From GYS-P2D sp964414425 (GTDB taxonomy: Bacteria > Bacteroidota > Bacteroidia > Chitinophagales > Saprospiraceae), in contig CAYPWL010000009.1 of assembly GCA_964414425.1 (NCBI GenBank), positions 1-64,000 on the forward strand: a stretch of DNA of 64,000 nucleotides, read 5' to 3'. The notes under the pieces are model-generated. The model had not been told where the DNA came from. It made no database searches and was given only the letters and a program-made list of their open reading frames with translations. The first letter of the stretch is position 1. Every line of letters starts with the position of its first letter. This document shows positions 44,161 to 54,033 of this stretch, one piece after another. The position numbers and the translations under genes were made by a program.

Positions 44161-44258
44161 ATATTAACTATACTTAGGTCCCTCCACAATATTTGGCCTA
44201 AATCTCTGATACCCAGCCCTTTGTATTCTATGTCACAAATGACAAAATACGAATACAA

Positions 44259-47200
44259 ATGATACTTAATTCATTTCGATTATTCATCGTAGCTATCGGA
44301 CTTGTTCTATTGAGCATTCCGAATATTGCGTTTGGTCAAGGATGCACATTTGCATGTAACGACACAATTAATATTTCTGTAGACAGAGACTGCGAGGTAT
44401 TTATATCTCCAGATATTGTATTGGAGGGTTCTACAGAAGCTTGTGCAGGTGTATCCATTTCGGTCTTTGATCAAAATGATAGAGAAGTTGGACAGCTTGT
44501 GACCAGAGAATTTGTCGGTCAGACACTTAGAGTAGTCATCGAGGAGGGACGTAATACTTGTCATTCCTTCGTGACTATTGAGGATAAGCTTGCTCCTGAG
44601 ATTATCTGTCCGCCTAATGATACATTGAGATGTGACGCTAATGATATCGGAGCGTCTGACGAGACATTAACCGCCTTTTTAGAAGACATTGTTCGATCGA
44701 CAGCGATTGATAATTGTGATAGTGAGGATTTTTCTATCGTAATAATTAGAAATGCCTTGAGGCAGATGTGTGATGGACCGTTTGTCTCGGTGAGAGATAT
44801 CTCATTTAGTGCAGTGGATGGCTTAGGTAATTCTACGTCATGCGATTTTACGCTGTTTTACGAAACAATCCCAACCACAGATATAGATGCTCCTATCAAT
44901 CTTACTGATGGCAATGCAATAGACTGCACAGATGCGCTACCTGAGGTAGATGGGAGGCCATATCCGACTATAGAGTATGTAATTGACAATTTTGGTGACA
45001 TGTCCTTACCTAATATTAATGGACGTGCGCTGGCTGATCTGGTAGATGGACAGTTTGTCTCTGACAACTTATGCAACTTCATTATGACCTTTTCAGATCA
45101 AGAATTCTCTTCATGTGGAGGATCCTATAAGATCGTAAGGACATGGACAGTACAAGATTGGTGTAATATCAATCCGCCTTCTATTTTTAATCAGGTTATA
45201 AAAGTAGAAGATGGCGAGATAAACATTGCTACGGCACCAATGAATATGGCCCTTGATGCGGCTAATTCTGATTGTAGTACTAATGTCCTATTAGAAGCTC
45301 CTACTGTCGATAGCACTGAGTGCAGCGCATGGACATGGAGTGTTTCAGTTATGTTAGCCGGTTCAGATGATTTTGAGCTAATTGAATCTGGACTATCACC
45401 ATTATTGCCAGGTATCAACGTTAATTTCCCTATTGGAGAAAGCCAAGTGAGCTATGAGGTTATGGACGAATGCGGGAATACTGATAATGCGAGCTATACT
45501 GTCACTATCAGTGATGGAGCTGAGCCTATGGCAGTATGTGACTTGCGTACTGTGGTAACACTAAATGAAGATTTTAATGCGAAAGTATTTGCGGCATCTT
45601 TTGATGACGGCAGTTTTGATCAATGTTCAGATGTAACTTTTCAAGTAAGACGTACAGATGGACTCTGTGACTCATCAAGTGAATTTGCTGATTTTGTCAA
45701 GTTCTGTTGCGAAGATTTTGGTGAGATTGTAATGGTCGAACTGTTGGTAACTGATGGGAATGGTATGACCAGTTCGTGTTGGGCAGAAGCAGTTGTTCAG
45801 TTTAATGATGATGTCCTTGATATCACATGCCCAGGTGATCCTGGAGTCCAGGATTGTAGATTATTTGATGATTTTGATATCACAACTATACCCGCACCTG
45901 TAGTTACTACGAGAAGTACATGTGTGGCGCCGTTCAGTGCAGTACCAACAATTACAGCTCAAAATATAGATATATGCGGGGCAGGATTCATAGATATCGA
46001 TTGGTCATTAGATTTGGAGGGTGACAATAGTGTGATATGTTCACAACGTATCACTTTTGACAATATCGATCCATTTAGCATTGAGGATATAACTTTTCCA
46101 GCTAATAGAACAGTTATGTCTTGTGATGACTTAGCTCCACTTCAATCTGAATTGGATAATATCATTAGCGGTGATGCATCATGTTCTGATGTCGTCGTCT
46201 CTGAGCCAGAGGATGAGATATTTGACAATATTTCTAATGGATGTGTGAATGTGTTAAGAACTTGGACTGTAGTAGACTGGTGCAGATTTCCAGAAGATCC
46301 AACAGCAAGATATACGCAAGTACAGACGATTGTGGTTGAGCAATCTGATGCACCGATATTTGACGCTCAAGTAGCGACAGTTGATCAGGTGCCTGGATTA
46401 GGAGCTTGTCTTTCAGTATTAACGATCAATCCAATAGTTACTGATGATTGTACTGCTGATCAAGATCTCGAGTTCAGTTATAGTGTATCTGTTGTCTCTG
46501 GAGGGAGTACGTTCCCATTGATAGCTGAGACGCAAGGCAGAACTATCAATGAGACTTTTGAAGTGGGTAGCTATATCGCTACATGGAATGTAACAGATCA
46601 CTGCGGTAATACGACCACGGCTTCATTTACCTTTGAAGCGATCAATCCAAGTTGTATTCCTATGTTTGACAATGTAGGATTGCCATGTGGACACGTGCTC
46701 GATTTTGATGGTGTAGATGACTATGTCGACGTGCCTTCGCTTTCTATCTCAGAGGAATTTACTGTTGAGGCAGTCTTGTTTTATCGAGGTGGAGAGGATC
46801 GATTCATTACTTTATTCGAGTATGGTGATGACAATCCATTCATAGGATTTGACAATGGTAGATTATCGATTTTTGGCGAAATCATTGCTGACGAGCCATT
46901 AGTTACAGATGTTTTCACGCACGTAGCATTTACATACAGCCCAGCTAACAATACATCTAACATCTACGTCAATGGTCTCCTTGTTGAGACAGGTGCGGCC
47001 AGTAGAGTATTTACAGGTACTGGATTTGGCATCGCTAATAGAACCGATGACGGCTTCTATAATGGCAGAATGGATGAAGTGAGAATTTGGGATATAGCAA
47101 GAACTCAAGCAGAAATTCTAAGCACGATCAATGATAACCTCACAGGCACAGAGGATAATCTCGCAGCCTACTATGGGTTTAATGAAGTAGGGGGTGCCTT

Positions 47201-48515
47201 GATCGATGCATCAGGTAATGGGCATACGGGGACGTTTATTGGTTCATTAGGACCTAACTTGGGTCCACAGTACATAGAGGTTAATAATATATGTACTGGC
47301 TCGTCAGATGGTTCTGGAGGATTTGCAGTATCAGGTACGATTATTACATCTGATAATATCTCAATTGAGGATGTGGGGATGTTTGCTAAGAATATGTCCA
47401 ACCAGGGTGTATCATTTAGCAATACGGATATCCAAGGAGAATATGCCTTCAATAATCTATTGGGAAGTTCTGATTATGAAATCAGCCCTATCAAGAACGA
47501 TGATTATACTAACGGGGTGTCTACGCTTGATCTCATATTGATCCAATTGCACATCTTAGGTATTCAGTCTTTTGAGACGCCATACCAGTTGATAGCAAGT
47601 GATATTAATAACAATGGATCAATCTCTTCAATTGACTTAGTACAATTACGTCAACTCATACTGGGCATCACTGATGAGCTGCCGTACAATGATTCTTGGA
47701 GATTTATCAGTGAGGATTATGAATTTATTGACGCATTGCGTCCATGGACTTATACGGACACTCGCATAGTCAGTGATAATGATGGCAGTCTAACAGACAA
47801 TGACTTTATCGGAGTGAAGATCGGAGATGTCAATGGGTCAGCACAGGCTAACAGTGCACTGGGAAGCATCCGAAGTACGAACGGTAAAGTTGACTTGGCT
47901 TTAGCAGAAGAAAGCTCAAATGGCACAATACGTACGATAGTAAAGGCTGATGACAGTCAATTGATATATGGATTGCAGATTAAGTTACAACTTGATGATA
48001 TATCAGACGTAGTAGTCACATCAGATGTTCTTGATATAAGTAAAGAGGAGTATCATGTTAATGGAGATATGTTGTATATCTCATGGCATAGTCTGCAGCC
48101 TATTTCTATCAAGGCAGGAGAAAGATTATTTGCGATCGCTGGAGCCAAGGTAAATCCAGTGTCGACTGATGATTCATATAATCAAGTGTATGATGAAAAT
48201 TTACAGGCACGAGCAGTGAGATATCAGAAACAGATTTCTTCAGAGGCCCAAAGTGAATTAATCGTTTATCCCAATCAACCTAATCCATTTACACATCAAA
48301 CAACTATTGGTTTTAGTATAAATCAATCTCAAGTAGTTGACGTAGAAATATTTGGACTAAACGGACATTTAAAATATAGACTCAGTGAGTTTTTTGATCA
48401 GGGCAAGCATCAGATCAACATCGATGCAAGTGAGATAAACTTAAATAAGGGAATACACTACTACCATATTAAAACACAAGATCGATCTTTGGTGAGGAAG
48501 ATGATCGTGATATAG
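44259..48515 (+). CDS. T9SS surface protein A: Cys-rich HYR-like repeats, LamG, dockerin-like, cohesin-like, type-A sorting tail
   Basis: A 1418-aa secreted protein. Signal peptide residues 1-27 (ending NIAFGQ). Residues about 28-800 are Cys-paired Ig/HYR-like segments (repeats of the type CPPNDTLRCDAND, TWTVQDWCN, TWTVVDWCRF, DHCGNTTTASF). LamG/concanavalin-like domain about 812-990 (LDFDGVDDYVDVP at its start). Carboxypeptidase-regulatory-like segment about 1023-1080. Dockerin-like pair about 1083-1150 (NGVSTLDLILIQLHILG and DINNNGSISSIDLVQLRQLI). Cohesin-like segment about 1205-1320. Type-A Por sorting tail about 1335-1418 (VYPNQPNPFTHQTTIGF, ending SLVRKMIVI). The second dockerin loop is canonical; the first is one residue short. 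It is the first of five large secreted proteins. The binding target is unknown. Confidence 0.85.
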   Translation: MILNSFRLFIVAIGLVLLSIPNIAFGQGCTFACNDTINISVDRDCEVFISPDIVLEGSTEACAGVSISVFDQNDREVGQLVTREFVGQTLRVVIEEGRNTCHSFVTIEDKLAPEIICPPNDTLRCDANDIGASDETLTAFLEDIVRSTAIDNCDSEDFSIVIIRNALRQMCDGPFVSVRDISFSAVDGLGNSTSCDFTLFYETIPTTDIDAPINLTDGNAIDCTDALPEVDGRPYPTIEYVIDNFGDMSLPNINGRALADLVDGQFVSDNLCNFIMTFSDQEFSSCGGSYKIVRTWTVQDWCNINPPSIFNQVIKVEDGEINIATAPMNMALDAANSDCSTNVLLEAPTVDSTECSAWTWSVSVMLAGSDDFELIESGLSPLLPGINVNFPIGESQVSYEVMDECGNTDNASYTVTISDGAEPMAVCDLRTVVTLNEDFNAKVFAASFDDGSFDQCSDVTFQVRRTDGLCDSSSEFADFVKFCCEDFGEIVMVELLVTDGNGMTSSCWAEAVVQFNDDVLDITCPGDPGVQDCRLFDDFDITTIPAPVVTTRSTCVAPFSAVPTITAQNIDICGAGFIDIDWSLDLEGDNSVICSQRITFDNIDPFSIEDITFPANRTVMSCDDLAPLQSELDNIISGDASCSDVVVSEPEDEIFDNISNGCVNVLRTWTVVDWCRFPEDPTARYTQVQTIVVEQSDAPIFDAQVATVDQVPGLGACLSVLTINPIVTDDCTADQDLEFSYSVSVVSGGSTFPLIAETQGRTINETFEVGSYIATWNVTDHCGNTTTASFTFEAINPSCIPMFDNVGLPCGHVLDFDGVDDYVDVPSLSISEEFTVEAVLFYRGGEDRFITLFEYGDDNPFIGFDNGRLSIFGEIIADEPLVTDVFTHVAFTYSPANNTSNIYVNGLLVETGAASRVFTGTGFGIANRTDDGFYNGRMDEVRIWDIARTQAEILSTINDNLTGTEDNLAAYYGFNEVGGALIDASGNGHTGTFIGSLGPNLGPQYIEVNNICTGSSDGSGGFAVSGTIITSDNISIEDVGMFAKNMSNQGVSFSNTDIQGEYAFNNLLGSSDYEISPIKNDDYTNGVSTLDLILIQLHILGIQSFETPYQLIASDINNNGSISSIDLVQLRQLILGITDELPYNDSWRFISEDYEFIDALRPWTYTDTRIVSDNDGSLTDNDFIGVKIGDVNGSAQANSALGSIRSTNGKVDLALAEESSNGTIRTIVKADDSQLIYGLQIKLQLDDISDVVVTSDVLDISKEEYHVNGDMLYISWHSLQPISIKAGERLFAIAGAKVNPVSTDDSYNQVYDENLQARAVRYQKQISSEAQSELIVYPNQPNPFTHQTTIGFSINQSQVVDVEIFGLNGHLKYRLSEFFDQGKHQINIDASEINLNKGIHYYHIKTQDRSLVRKMIVI

Positions 48516-48550
48516 TTGCTAAGCGCTTGACATACAATTTAAGTTATAAG

Positions 48551-48595
48551 GATATGTTTTTCTGGTCCAGTGATCAGGAAAACATATCTTTTTTT
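48551..48595 (+). terminator. Intrinsic terminator after surface protein A
   Basis: A stem of about 14 bp with one G-U pair (48551-48564 with 48575-48588; GATATGTTTT pairs with AAAACATATC), a 10-nt loop and a 7-T run. It separates protein A from the cohesin-repeat gene, which therefore needs its own promoter. Confidence 0.88.
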
Positions 48596-48699
48596 GATAT
48601 AATGTATAATCACGCTGTTATCAATAGCTATAAGGATAATTTAAAAGAAGCTACTTTATCAAAACATTATTAATTTTACAGTTGGTATAAACCCGAGTC

Positions 48700-51600
48700 A
48701 TGCAGAGAATTTGTGCGCAGTTACTTTTGTTTGTGTTTACAGCCGTCACTGCTTTTGGGCAGGTAGAGCTGTCATTTAATTCTTCTTCCGTCACTTCTGC
48801 TGGTCAAGATGTAGAGATAGACATCGTAGTCGAGGATGGATTTGATGAGATCGTTTCTATGCAATTCTCGCTCAATTGGGATGCTTCAGTATTTGCCTAC
48901 AGTTCAATCAGCAATGTTACTGATGTGCTGCCTATGTTTAGTGAGCCTAATAATTTGGGTACTCCTGTCAGTGCTGCCGCAGTGGTCGATGGTCAGCTCA
49001 CGGTTTCGTGGAGTCAGACCAGTACACAACCGGCATCTATACCAGATGGTACGAGACTTTTCACATTGATTTTAAGTTCTGTAGGTCCTGTTTGTCAGGG
49101 CACCTCTGTAGAAATATCTAATACTCCTCGAATCATAGAGGTGGTCAACAATGATTTCGATATTCTCGATTTGACAGCATCAGGAGGAGACTTGTCTATT
49201 GACGATGGCAACTGTGACGGAATGATGACTATGGACGGTGTCGGCCTTTCTATCGACGACTTAAGTGCGCCAGCCGGAGGACAGCTGTGTGTGCCGATTA
49301 CGGCTACGGGCTTTACGGATGTTGAGAGTATTCAACTTGGTATAGAGTGGGATCCCAATGTTTTATCATTTGACGCCGAGAATGGAGTTAGAGGAGTTGG
49401 GATATTTCCCATAAATATAAATGCTAATCGTGTTGACCAAGGCCAACTTAACGCATTGTGGTTTTTTGATACAGCTCCTGTGACCGTTGCGGATGGTTCA
49501 GTTTTATTTGAGGTATGCTTTGATGTGATCGGAGGAACTGGTGAGAGCACGATGATCAGTATAGTTGATTTCTCAAATGCATCTCCACCATTTGAAATAG
49601 AGATTTCGAGTAACAATACATTTTTAGACTTCTTTACTAATGATGCTATTTTCACAGTAGGCAGTGGCGACACAGGTGGAGATAGAAATGGAGTTGGATT
49701 TATCGTGGAGAGTGTATTTACAGGTGATGCCACATCTATCTGTATACCTATACTAACTGAAAACTTCGATTCACTTGTGGCTTTCATGACCGGTGTAAGT
49801 TTTGATCCTTCGGTACTCAGATTCACCGGGTCTAATACGACAGGTTTGAACAATGTACAAGTCGCTTCGCAGAATGCTGATAATGGTGAGCTTAGAGTAT
49901 TATGGACAGACCAGAATGCTAATCCGATCACACTGCCTGATGGATCATCTCTATTAGAGTTATGTTTTGATATCATCGGAGCTCCTGGTACGAGTTCTCC
50001 AATAGGCTTCGTTAATATACCTCCTAACTTTACGATTGAGGCGATTAAGTTTCCTTCTGACCCAACACCATTTTTCATTAATGATGGTTTAATCAATATT
50101 GGTAATGAGCCTACCACAGATGGTAATGTTGTCTTAACAGCAAGCAATAACACATTTAGTGGACTAAATGATGAAGTGTGTGTACAGTTTACAGCTGAGA
50201 ACTTTACCAATATAGCGGGTATGAGCTTCGTAATTGGATGGGATCAAAATGTCTTAGACTATATCGAACCTCGTAACACTAATCTATCTGGATTGAGTAC
50301 AGGTGGTTCCAACTTTGTATTTGTTGAGCCTAACTCACTCAGAGTATTATATACGCCGACTTCTGCCCAATCGGTAGCTGATGGCACCGTCATATTTGAG
50401 GTGTGCTACAGAGCATTAGCAGATTGTGATAGCGGCGCTGCTTCTGACATTACCCTCGGTTCTGATGGTAATATCTCAGTGGAGTTTATTGATGGTAATA
50501 GTCAAGTATTACCAGTAACGTTGAATGATGGTCGAGTCTCAGCAGCATCGTGCTCAATGATGCAAGATGATCAAGTTACGCTGACGGCAAGTAACGAAGT
50601 CATCAACATAGATCAGACAGTATGTGTTGATTTTAATGTCGACGGATTTAATAATATAACGGAGATGAACTTCGGTATTGATTGGGACGATAGCGTTCTT
50701 CAATTCTTAGAAGTTAGAGGTGTCAATGTGCCAGGCTTGAGCGCTGGAGAGCCAAACTTTGTATTTGATTCGCCTGACGGTCTAAGAGTTTCATATACAT
50801 CTAATTCTCCTTTATCATTAGCTAATAACACAAGGATATTTGAGGTGTGTTATAATGTCATCGATTGTAATCAAGGAGGTACAACACAGATTGCTGTTGG
50901 TTCCAACAGCGGAGCAAATTTGCGCTTCGTAAACTCAAGCGGGAGCGTACTTCCTGTAGCTACTAATAACGGTACGCTCACAGGTAACAATTGTGATCGA
51001 ACGGCAGAAACCATCGCATTAAGAGCAAGTAGTGAGACGCTAAATATTGGTGAACTATTATGCGTGGACTTTGCTGTAGATAACTACGTTAACATCACTG
51101 ACATGAGTTTTGTCATGAGTTGGAACGAGAGTATTCTGCAATTCTCACAGATACGTAATCCTAATATACCTGGTCTCACCGGTATGGAGCCCGATTTCAC
51201 ATTGGCCGATGCTGGTGCTTTGAGAGTGACATATTCAAGTGCATCACCACAAACACTGGCTGATAATACGATCATATTTGAAGCATGCTTTAATGTTTTG
51301 GATTGTACCTCGGGAGTATCTTCTGCGATTAATATAGGCGCAGATAATACTGTTCCTTTACAATTTACGAGATCAAATGGATCTTCAGTTCCTGTCGCAG
51401 TTACTGATGCATTATTAACTGGAGGTACTTGTGAGGGCGATGCGGCAAGGATAGATGTAGTCTCATTAACTGATCCTTCGTGCCCAGGTGGTAGCGATGG
51501 CTCGCTATTAGTAGATATCGTTAATCTTACAGGATCATTGTCATGTGCTTGGGTAGACGAAAATGGAGACCTCGTAACTAATAATTGTAATCTCCTTGGC

Positions 51601-52239
51601 CAAATGGCTGGATCTTATACACTCACGGTAACAGACGAGCTTAATGCGAGTGTGACAGAGACCTTTACCCTTATAGATCCTTCCGCTATAGATATACTTA
51701 GTGTTGACACTATCTGTTTTAGCAGTGGCAATAATGATGGAGAGATAGAAATTAATTTCACTGGTGGAGCTGGGGGATACTCCATAATCCAGACAGATGT
51801 GGGAGATATCGATGGTACGAGTATATTCAATTTGGGACGGGGAGTTGTAACATTCACCGCACAAGATGCACAAGGGTGTGAGAGTACTTTCTCATTTACC
51901 TTTGATGGTTGTCAAGATGGCGGTGGCGGATCATCGCCAACTGATATAACAGCATGTGACGTAGTGAGCACTGTGATTAGTCCAAATGGTGATGGTACGA
52001 ATGAGAACTTTATCATAGGATGTCTTAATGATGCTGCTAATGCTTCAATAGTTAATGATTTGGCCGTTTACAACAGATGGGGCGAGTTAGTATTTAGTGC
52101 TGATAACTATGATAATAGTTGGAGAGGGACCGACATGAACGGTGATGAATTAGACGAAGGGGGTTATATGTATGTATTCGTAATTGGACCTCCCACACAG
52201 AGACAGATATTTAGAGGCTCTATAACCTTACTCAGATAA
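48700..52239 (+). CDS. T9SS surface protein B: six cohesin-like repeats and type-B sorting domain (putative scaffold)
   Basis: A 1179-aa secreted protein. Signal peptide residues 1-21 (ending TAFGQ). Six cohesin-like domains lie at about 22-175, 181-325, 330-470, 475-620, 625-768 and 771-912. Each has the pattern A/G-x-x-V-x-V-x-F (strand 1), a Gly/Phe-Asn loop, then x-WDxxVLxF and a later LADGTxIFEVCF-like strand (e.g. IGWDQNVLDYIEP, ADGTVIFEVCY). Repeats 4-6 are most alike (GLSTGGSNFVF, GLSAGEPNFVF). Then come two short SprB-like segments (about 915-1070) and a CHU_C/type-B sorting domain (VISPNGDGTNENFIIGC, YNRWGELVFSADNY, ending SITLLR). The stop codon overlaps the porP/sprF start (TAATG). 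Cohesins bind dockerins, which are present in the neighbouring proteins. Confidence 0.82.
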   Translation: MQRICAQLLLFVFTAVTAFGQVELSFNSSSVTSAGQDVEIDIVVEDGFDEIVSMQFSLNWDASVFAYSSISNVTDVLPMFSEPNNLGTPVSAAAVVDGQLTVSWSQTSTQPASIPDGTRLFTLILSSVGPVCQGTSVEISNTPRIIEVVNNDFDILDLTASGGDLSIDDGNCDGMMTMDGVGLSIDDLSAPAGGQLCVPITATGFTDVESIQLGIEWDPNVLSFDAENGVRGVGIFPININANRVDQGQLNALWFFDTAPVTVADGSVLFEVCFDVIGGTGESTMISIVDFSNASPPFEIEISSNNTFLDFFTNDAIFTVGSGDTGGDRNGVGFIVESVFTGDATSICIPILTENFDSLVAFMTGVSFDPSVLRFTGSNTTGLNNVQVASQNADNGELRVLWTDQNANPITLPDGSSLLELCFDIIGAPGTSSPIGFVNIPPNFTIEAIKFPSDPTPFFINDGLINIGNEPTTDGNVVLTASNNTFSGLNDEVCVQFTAENFTNIAGMSFVIGWDQNVLDYIEPRNTNLSGLSTGGSNFVFVEPNSLRVLYTPTSAQSVADGTVIFEVCYRALADCDSGAASDITLGSDGNISVEFIDGNSQVLPVTLNDGRVSAASCSMMQDDQVTLTASNEVINIDQTVCVDFNVDGFNNITEMNFGIDWDDSVLQFLEVRGVNVPGLSAGEPNFVFDSPDGLRVSYTSNSPLSLANNTRIFEVCYNVIDCNQGGTTQIAVGSNSGANLRFVNSSGSVLPVATNNGTLTGNNCDRTAETIALRASSETLNIGELLCVDFAVDNYVNITDMSFVMSWNESILQFSQIRNPNIPGLTGMEPDFTLADAGALRVTYSSASPQTLADNTIIFEACFNVLDCTSGVSSAINIGADNTVPLQFTRSNGSSVPVAVTDALLTGGTCEGDAARIDVVSLTDPSCPGGSDGSLLVDIVNLTGSLSCAWVDENGDLVTNNCNLLGQMAGSYTLTVTDELNASVTETFTLIDPSAIDILSVDTICFSSGNNDGEIEINFTGGAGGYSIIQTDVGDIDGTSIFNLGRGVVTFTAQDAQGCESTFSFTFDGCQDGGGGSSPTDITACDVVSTVISPNGDGTNENFIIGCLNDAANASIVNDLAVYNRWGELVFSADNYDNSWRGTDMNGDELDEGGYMYVFVIGPPTQRQIFRGSITLLR

Positions 52240-53255
52240 TGAATACTAATAAGAATACTCAATTAGGATTCTCAGAAATGAATTTTGACAATATCATGAG
52301 CCGATTAACATCTCAGACTATGACAAAAGTTATCGCACTTTGTGCCTTCGTATTAATAAGTATGAGTGTTGATGCTCAGACGAGACTGATTGGCGAGCGA
52401 TCTGTATATACGCAATATTATAATACTCCCTTCCTACTTAATCCTGGGGCAACAGGACAGAGGGAGTTCGGTGAGGTAGTGACCTATTATCGCAATGCTT
52501 GGTCATCTTTTCCTGGGTCACCCAAGACTGTGACAATTGGCTACGATGGAGCTATAGGCAATCGAATAGGTATTGGATTAGTAGGAGTAACTGATAGCTT
52601 TGCTGCTCTCAGAACTACAAAAGGAGCACTGAGTCTATCCTATACAATAGAAACTCCCGACTTCAAGGTTGGATTAGGTTGGTCAGCAGAATATATCGAG
52701 CATGGACTTGATGGCGGGGAGATACTAAATAACCCTTTTGTGGATGGCTTAGATCCAGAGATTGTTGCAGGATTGCAAGGAGCTGGATTTTTTGATGCCA
52801 GTATCGGTATATATGGGTCGTATCAAGACAAAGTAATTTTTGGACTTGCATTGCCTTCTTTAGTGAGTTCTCAGGTAAGTGGTCCAGATGGAGATCAAGC
52901 AGATGGGGGTATTGGATTCATTGCTAATCTCGGGTATCGTTTAGATGTGTCCGATAAAGATGTAGTTTTTGAACCATCTATCTGGGCGCGTCAGTTGATG
53001 CTTGTACCATTCCATGTGGATGTTAATCTAAAAGCCAGCTTTTTAGAGGAACAGTTATCTACAGCCTTAACTTATTCAATAGGTGCAGAGGAGCGTATAG
53101 GATTTATGATAGGTACACAGATCCAGAATTTTGGATTTAACTATTCGTACAACTTTTCTTTCCATGAGTTCCAGCAATTTAACAATGGTTCACATGAGCT
53201 GAGCCTGCGACTACGCTTGCAACCTTACACAAGGAAAGCTGACTCTACTAAGTAG
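52239..53255 (+). CDS. PorP/SprF family T9SS outer-membrane protein
   Basis: A 338-aa predicted outer-membrane beta-barrel of the PorP/SprF family. The signal sequence is internal to the annotated N-terminus (around KVIALCAFVLISMSVDAQ, residues 30-47), so the true start may be an ATG further in. Family features are YTQYYNTPFLLNPGATGQREFGEVVTYYRNAW (about 57-88), then repeated glycine-rich beta strands, ending HELSLRLRL. In Flavobacterium johnsoniae SprF is needed for secretion of the type-B cargo SprB. The 1-nt overlap with the type-B protein upstream repeats that cargo-partner pairing. Confidence 0.92.
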   Translation: MNTNKNTQLGFSEMNFDNIMSRLTSQTMTKVIALCAFVLISMSVDAQTRLIGERSVYTQYYNTPFLLNPGATGQREFGEVVTYYRNAWSSFPGSPKTVTIGYDGAIGNRIGIGLVGVTDSFAALRTTKGALSLSYTIETPDFKVGLGWSAEYIEHGLDGGEILNNPFVDGLDPEIVAGLQGAGFFDASIGIYGSYQDKVIFGLALPSLVSSQVSGPDGDQADGGIGFIANLGYRLDVSDKDVVFEPSIWARQLMLVPFHVDVNLKASFLEEQLSTALTYSIGAEERIGFMIGTQIQNFGFNYSYNFSFHEFQQFNNGSHELSLRLRLQPYTRKADSTK

Positions 53256-53533
53256 TCATTAATAAATTCAGGATATTCATATGGTCTTCTTTTCTTGAGG
53301 GCTATCTAATTTCTCTTAAACGCTGCTTTGTTTCTTCCATAGCGCCTAAGAGCCCTTATTATAAGGCTTATTCTTTGGATATGCGCATTGTTCTACAACT
53401 CGTTTTCTTAGTTTACATTTGTCGCTCATAGAGAAAAAGATAGATGTATACTAGCCTACCTAACAACACATTACAAATATTTATAATATTATAAATACCC
53501 TGAAAGTATAGATAGAAGGGTAGGCCTAAATGC

Positions 53534-53541
53534 TATATTTG
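53534..53541 (+). promoter_or_regulatory. -7 promoter box for surface protein C
   Basis: TATATTTG fits TAnnTTTG. No convincing -33 box is found at 19-21 nt upstream. If used, it implies an unusually long 5' leader. Confidence 0.4.
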
Positions 53542-53710
53542 TAGCTGATGATGCGAAAGGTGTCATTCGTTATTAAGGAAAAGTGAAATCTCTGTAGAGG
53601 ATACTCTATCTCCCACCAACAAGACGGAATCAGGACTCGTTTTACTCGGCGAGCAATTGGGCGATACCTCATCAGTTAGATTCTCTATATCCATTTTAGT
53701 CTAATCAGTT

Positions 53711-53785
53711 CACGCAAGTGGGCGAAACTCCGTGAAAGTACGGAAGATTCTTTTGACTCAAAGCCAGAGGTGGCTTCGGGTTATT
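53711..53785 (+). ncRNA. Structured leader element, loosely GEMM (c-di-GMP-I)-like
   Basis: The segment begins CACGCAAGTGGGCGAAAC, then has a hairpin CCGTG-AAAG-TACGG (53730-53743), GACTCAAAGCCA (53755-53766), a hairpin AAGCCA-GAGG-TGGCTT (53761-53776) and CGGGTT. GEMM riboswitches have CACGCACAGGGCAAACC, a GAAA-capped hairpin, GACGCAAAGCCACGGGT. Order and several core bases agree, but there is an extra G in GGGCGAAAC, an extra hairpin, and no clear tetraloop receptor. It is probably a structured RNA; the ligand is uncertain. Confidence 0.35.
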
Positions 53786-54033
53786 GTAGTATATGGCTAA
53801 ATGTAGTCATCGATTTTTAGTTGCCTTGTCAGATGTGATGAGGAAGACAACCTTGGATTGTCAAATGTGATAAAAACAAGAACGTGAAGATCAGAAGTGA
53901 TCGTCGCATGTATTAAAAATCATTTAATACGATCTGAAGATTCTAGACGAAATCATCATTTATTAAAATGGATCAGAGGATCAAACCGATTTTTTTATTT
54001 ACTCAAAAACTTTTAATAACTAAACTCAATCTC

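Larger units (their letters stand above)
53256..54033. other. Long intergenic/leader region before surface protein C
   Basis: About 780 bp with no gene-length frame. It contains a promoter-like TATATTTG (53534-53541), which would give a leader of about 490 nt, and a structured segment at 53711-53785. The rest shows nothing recognisable; no clear terminator follows the PorP/SprF gene. Confidence 0.6.

Noticed and set aside
49332..50210. 292-codon open frame on the minus strand inside the cohesin-repeat gene
   Set aside because: It is antisense to well-defined repeats, has low-complexity Ser/Pro/Leu composition and no start context; it arises from codon bias of the real gene.
53711..53785. Cobalamin riboswitch
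   Set aside because: The segment CTCCGTGAAAGTACGG recalls the cobalamin P3 region, but the B12 box and the rest of the fold are missing.
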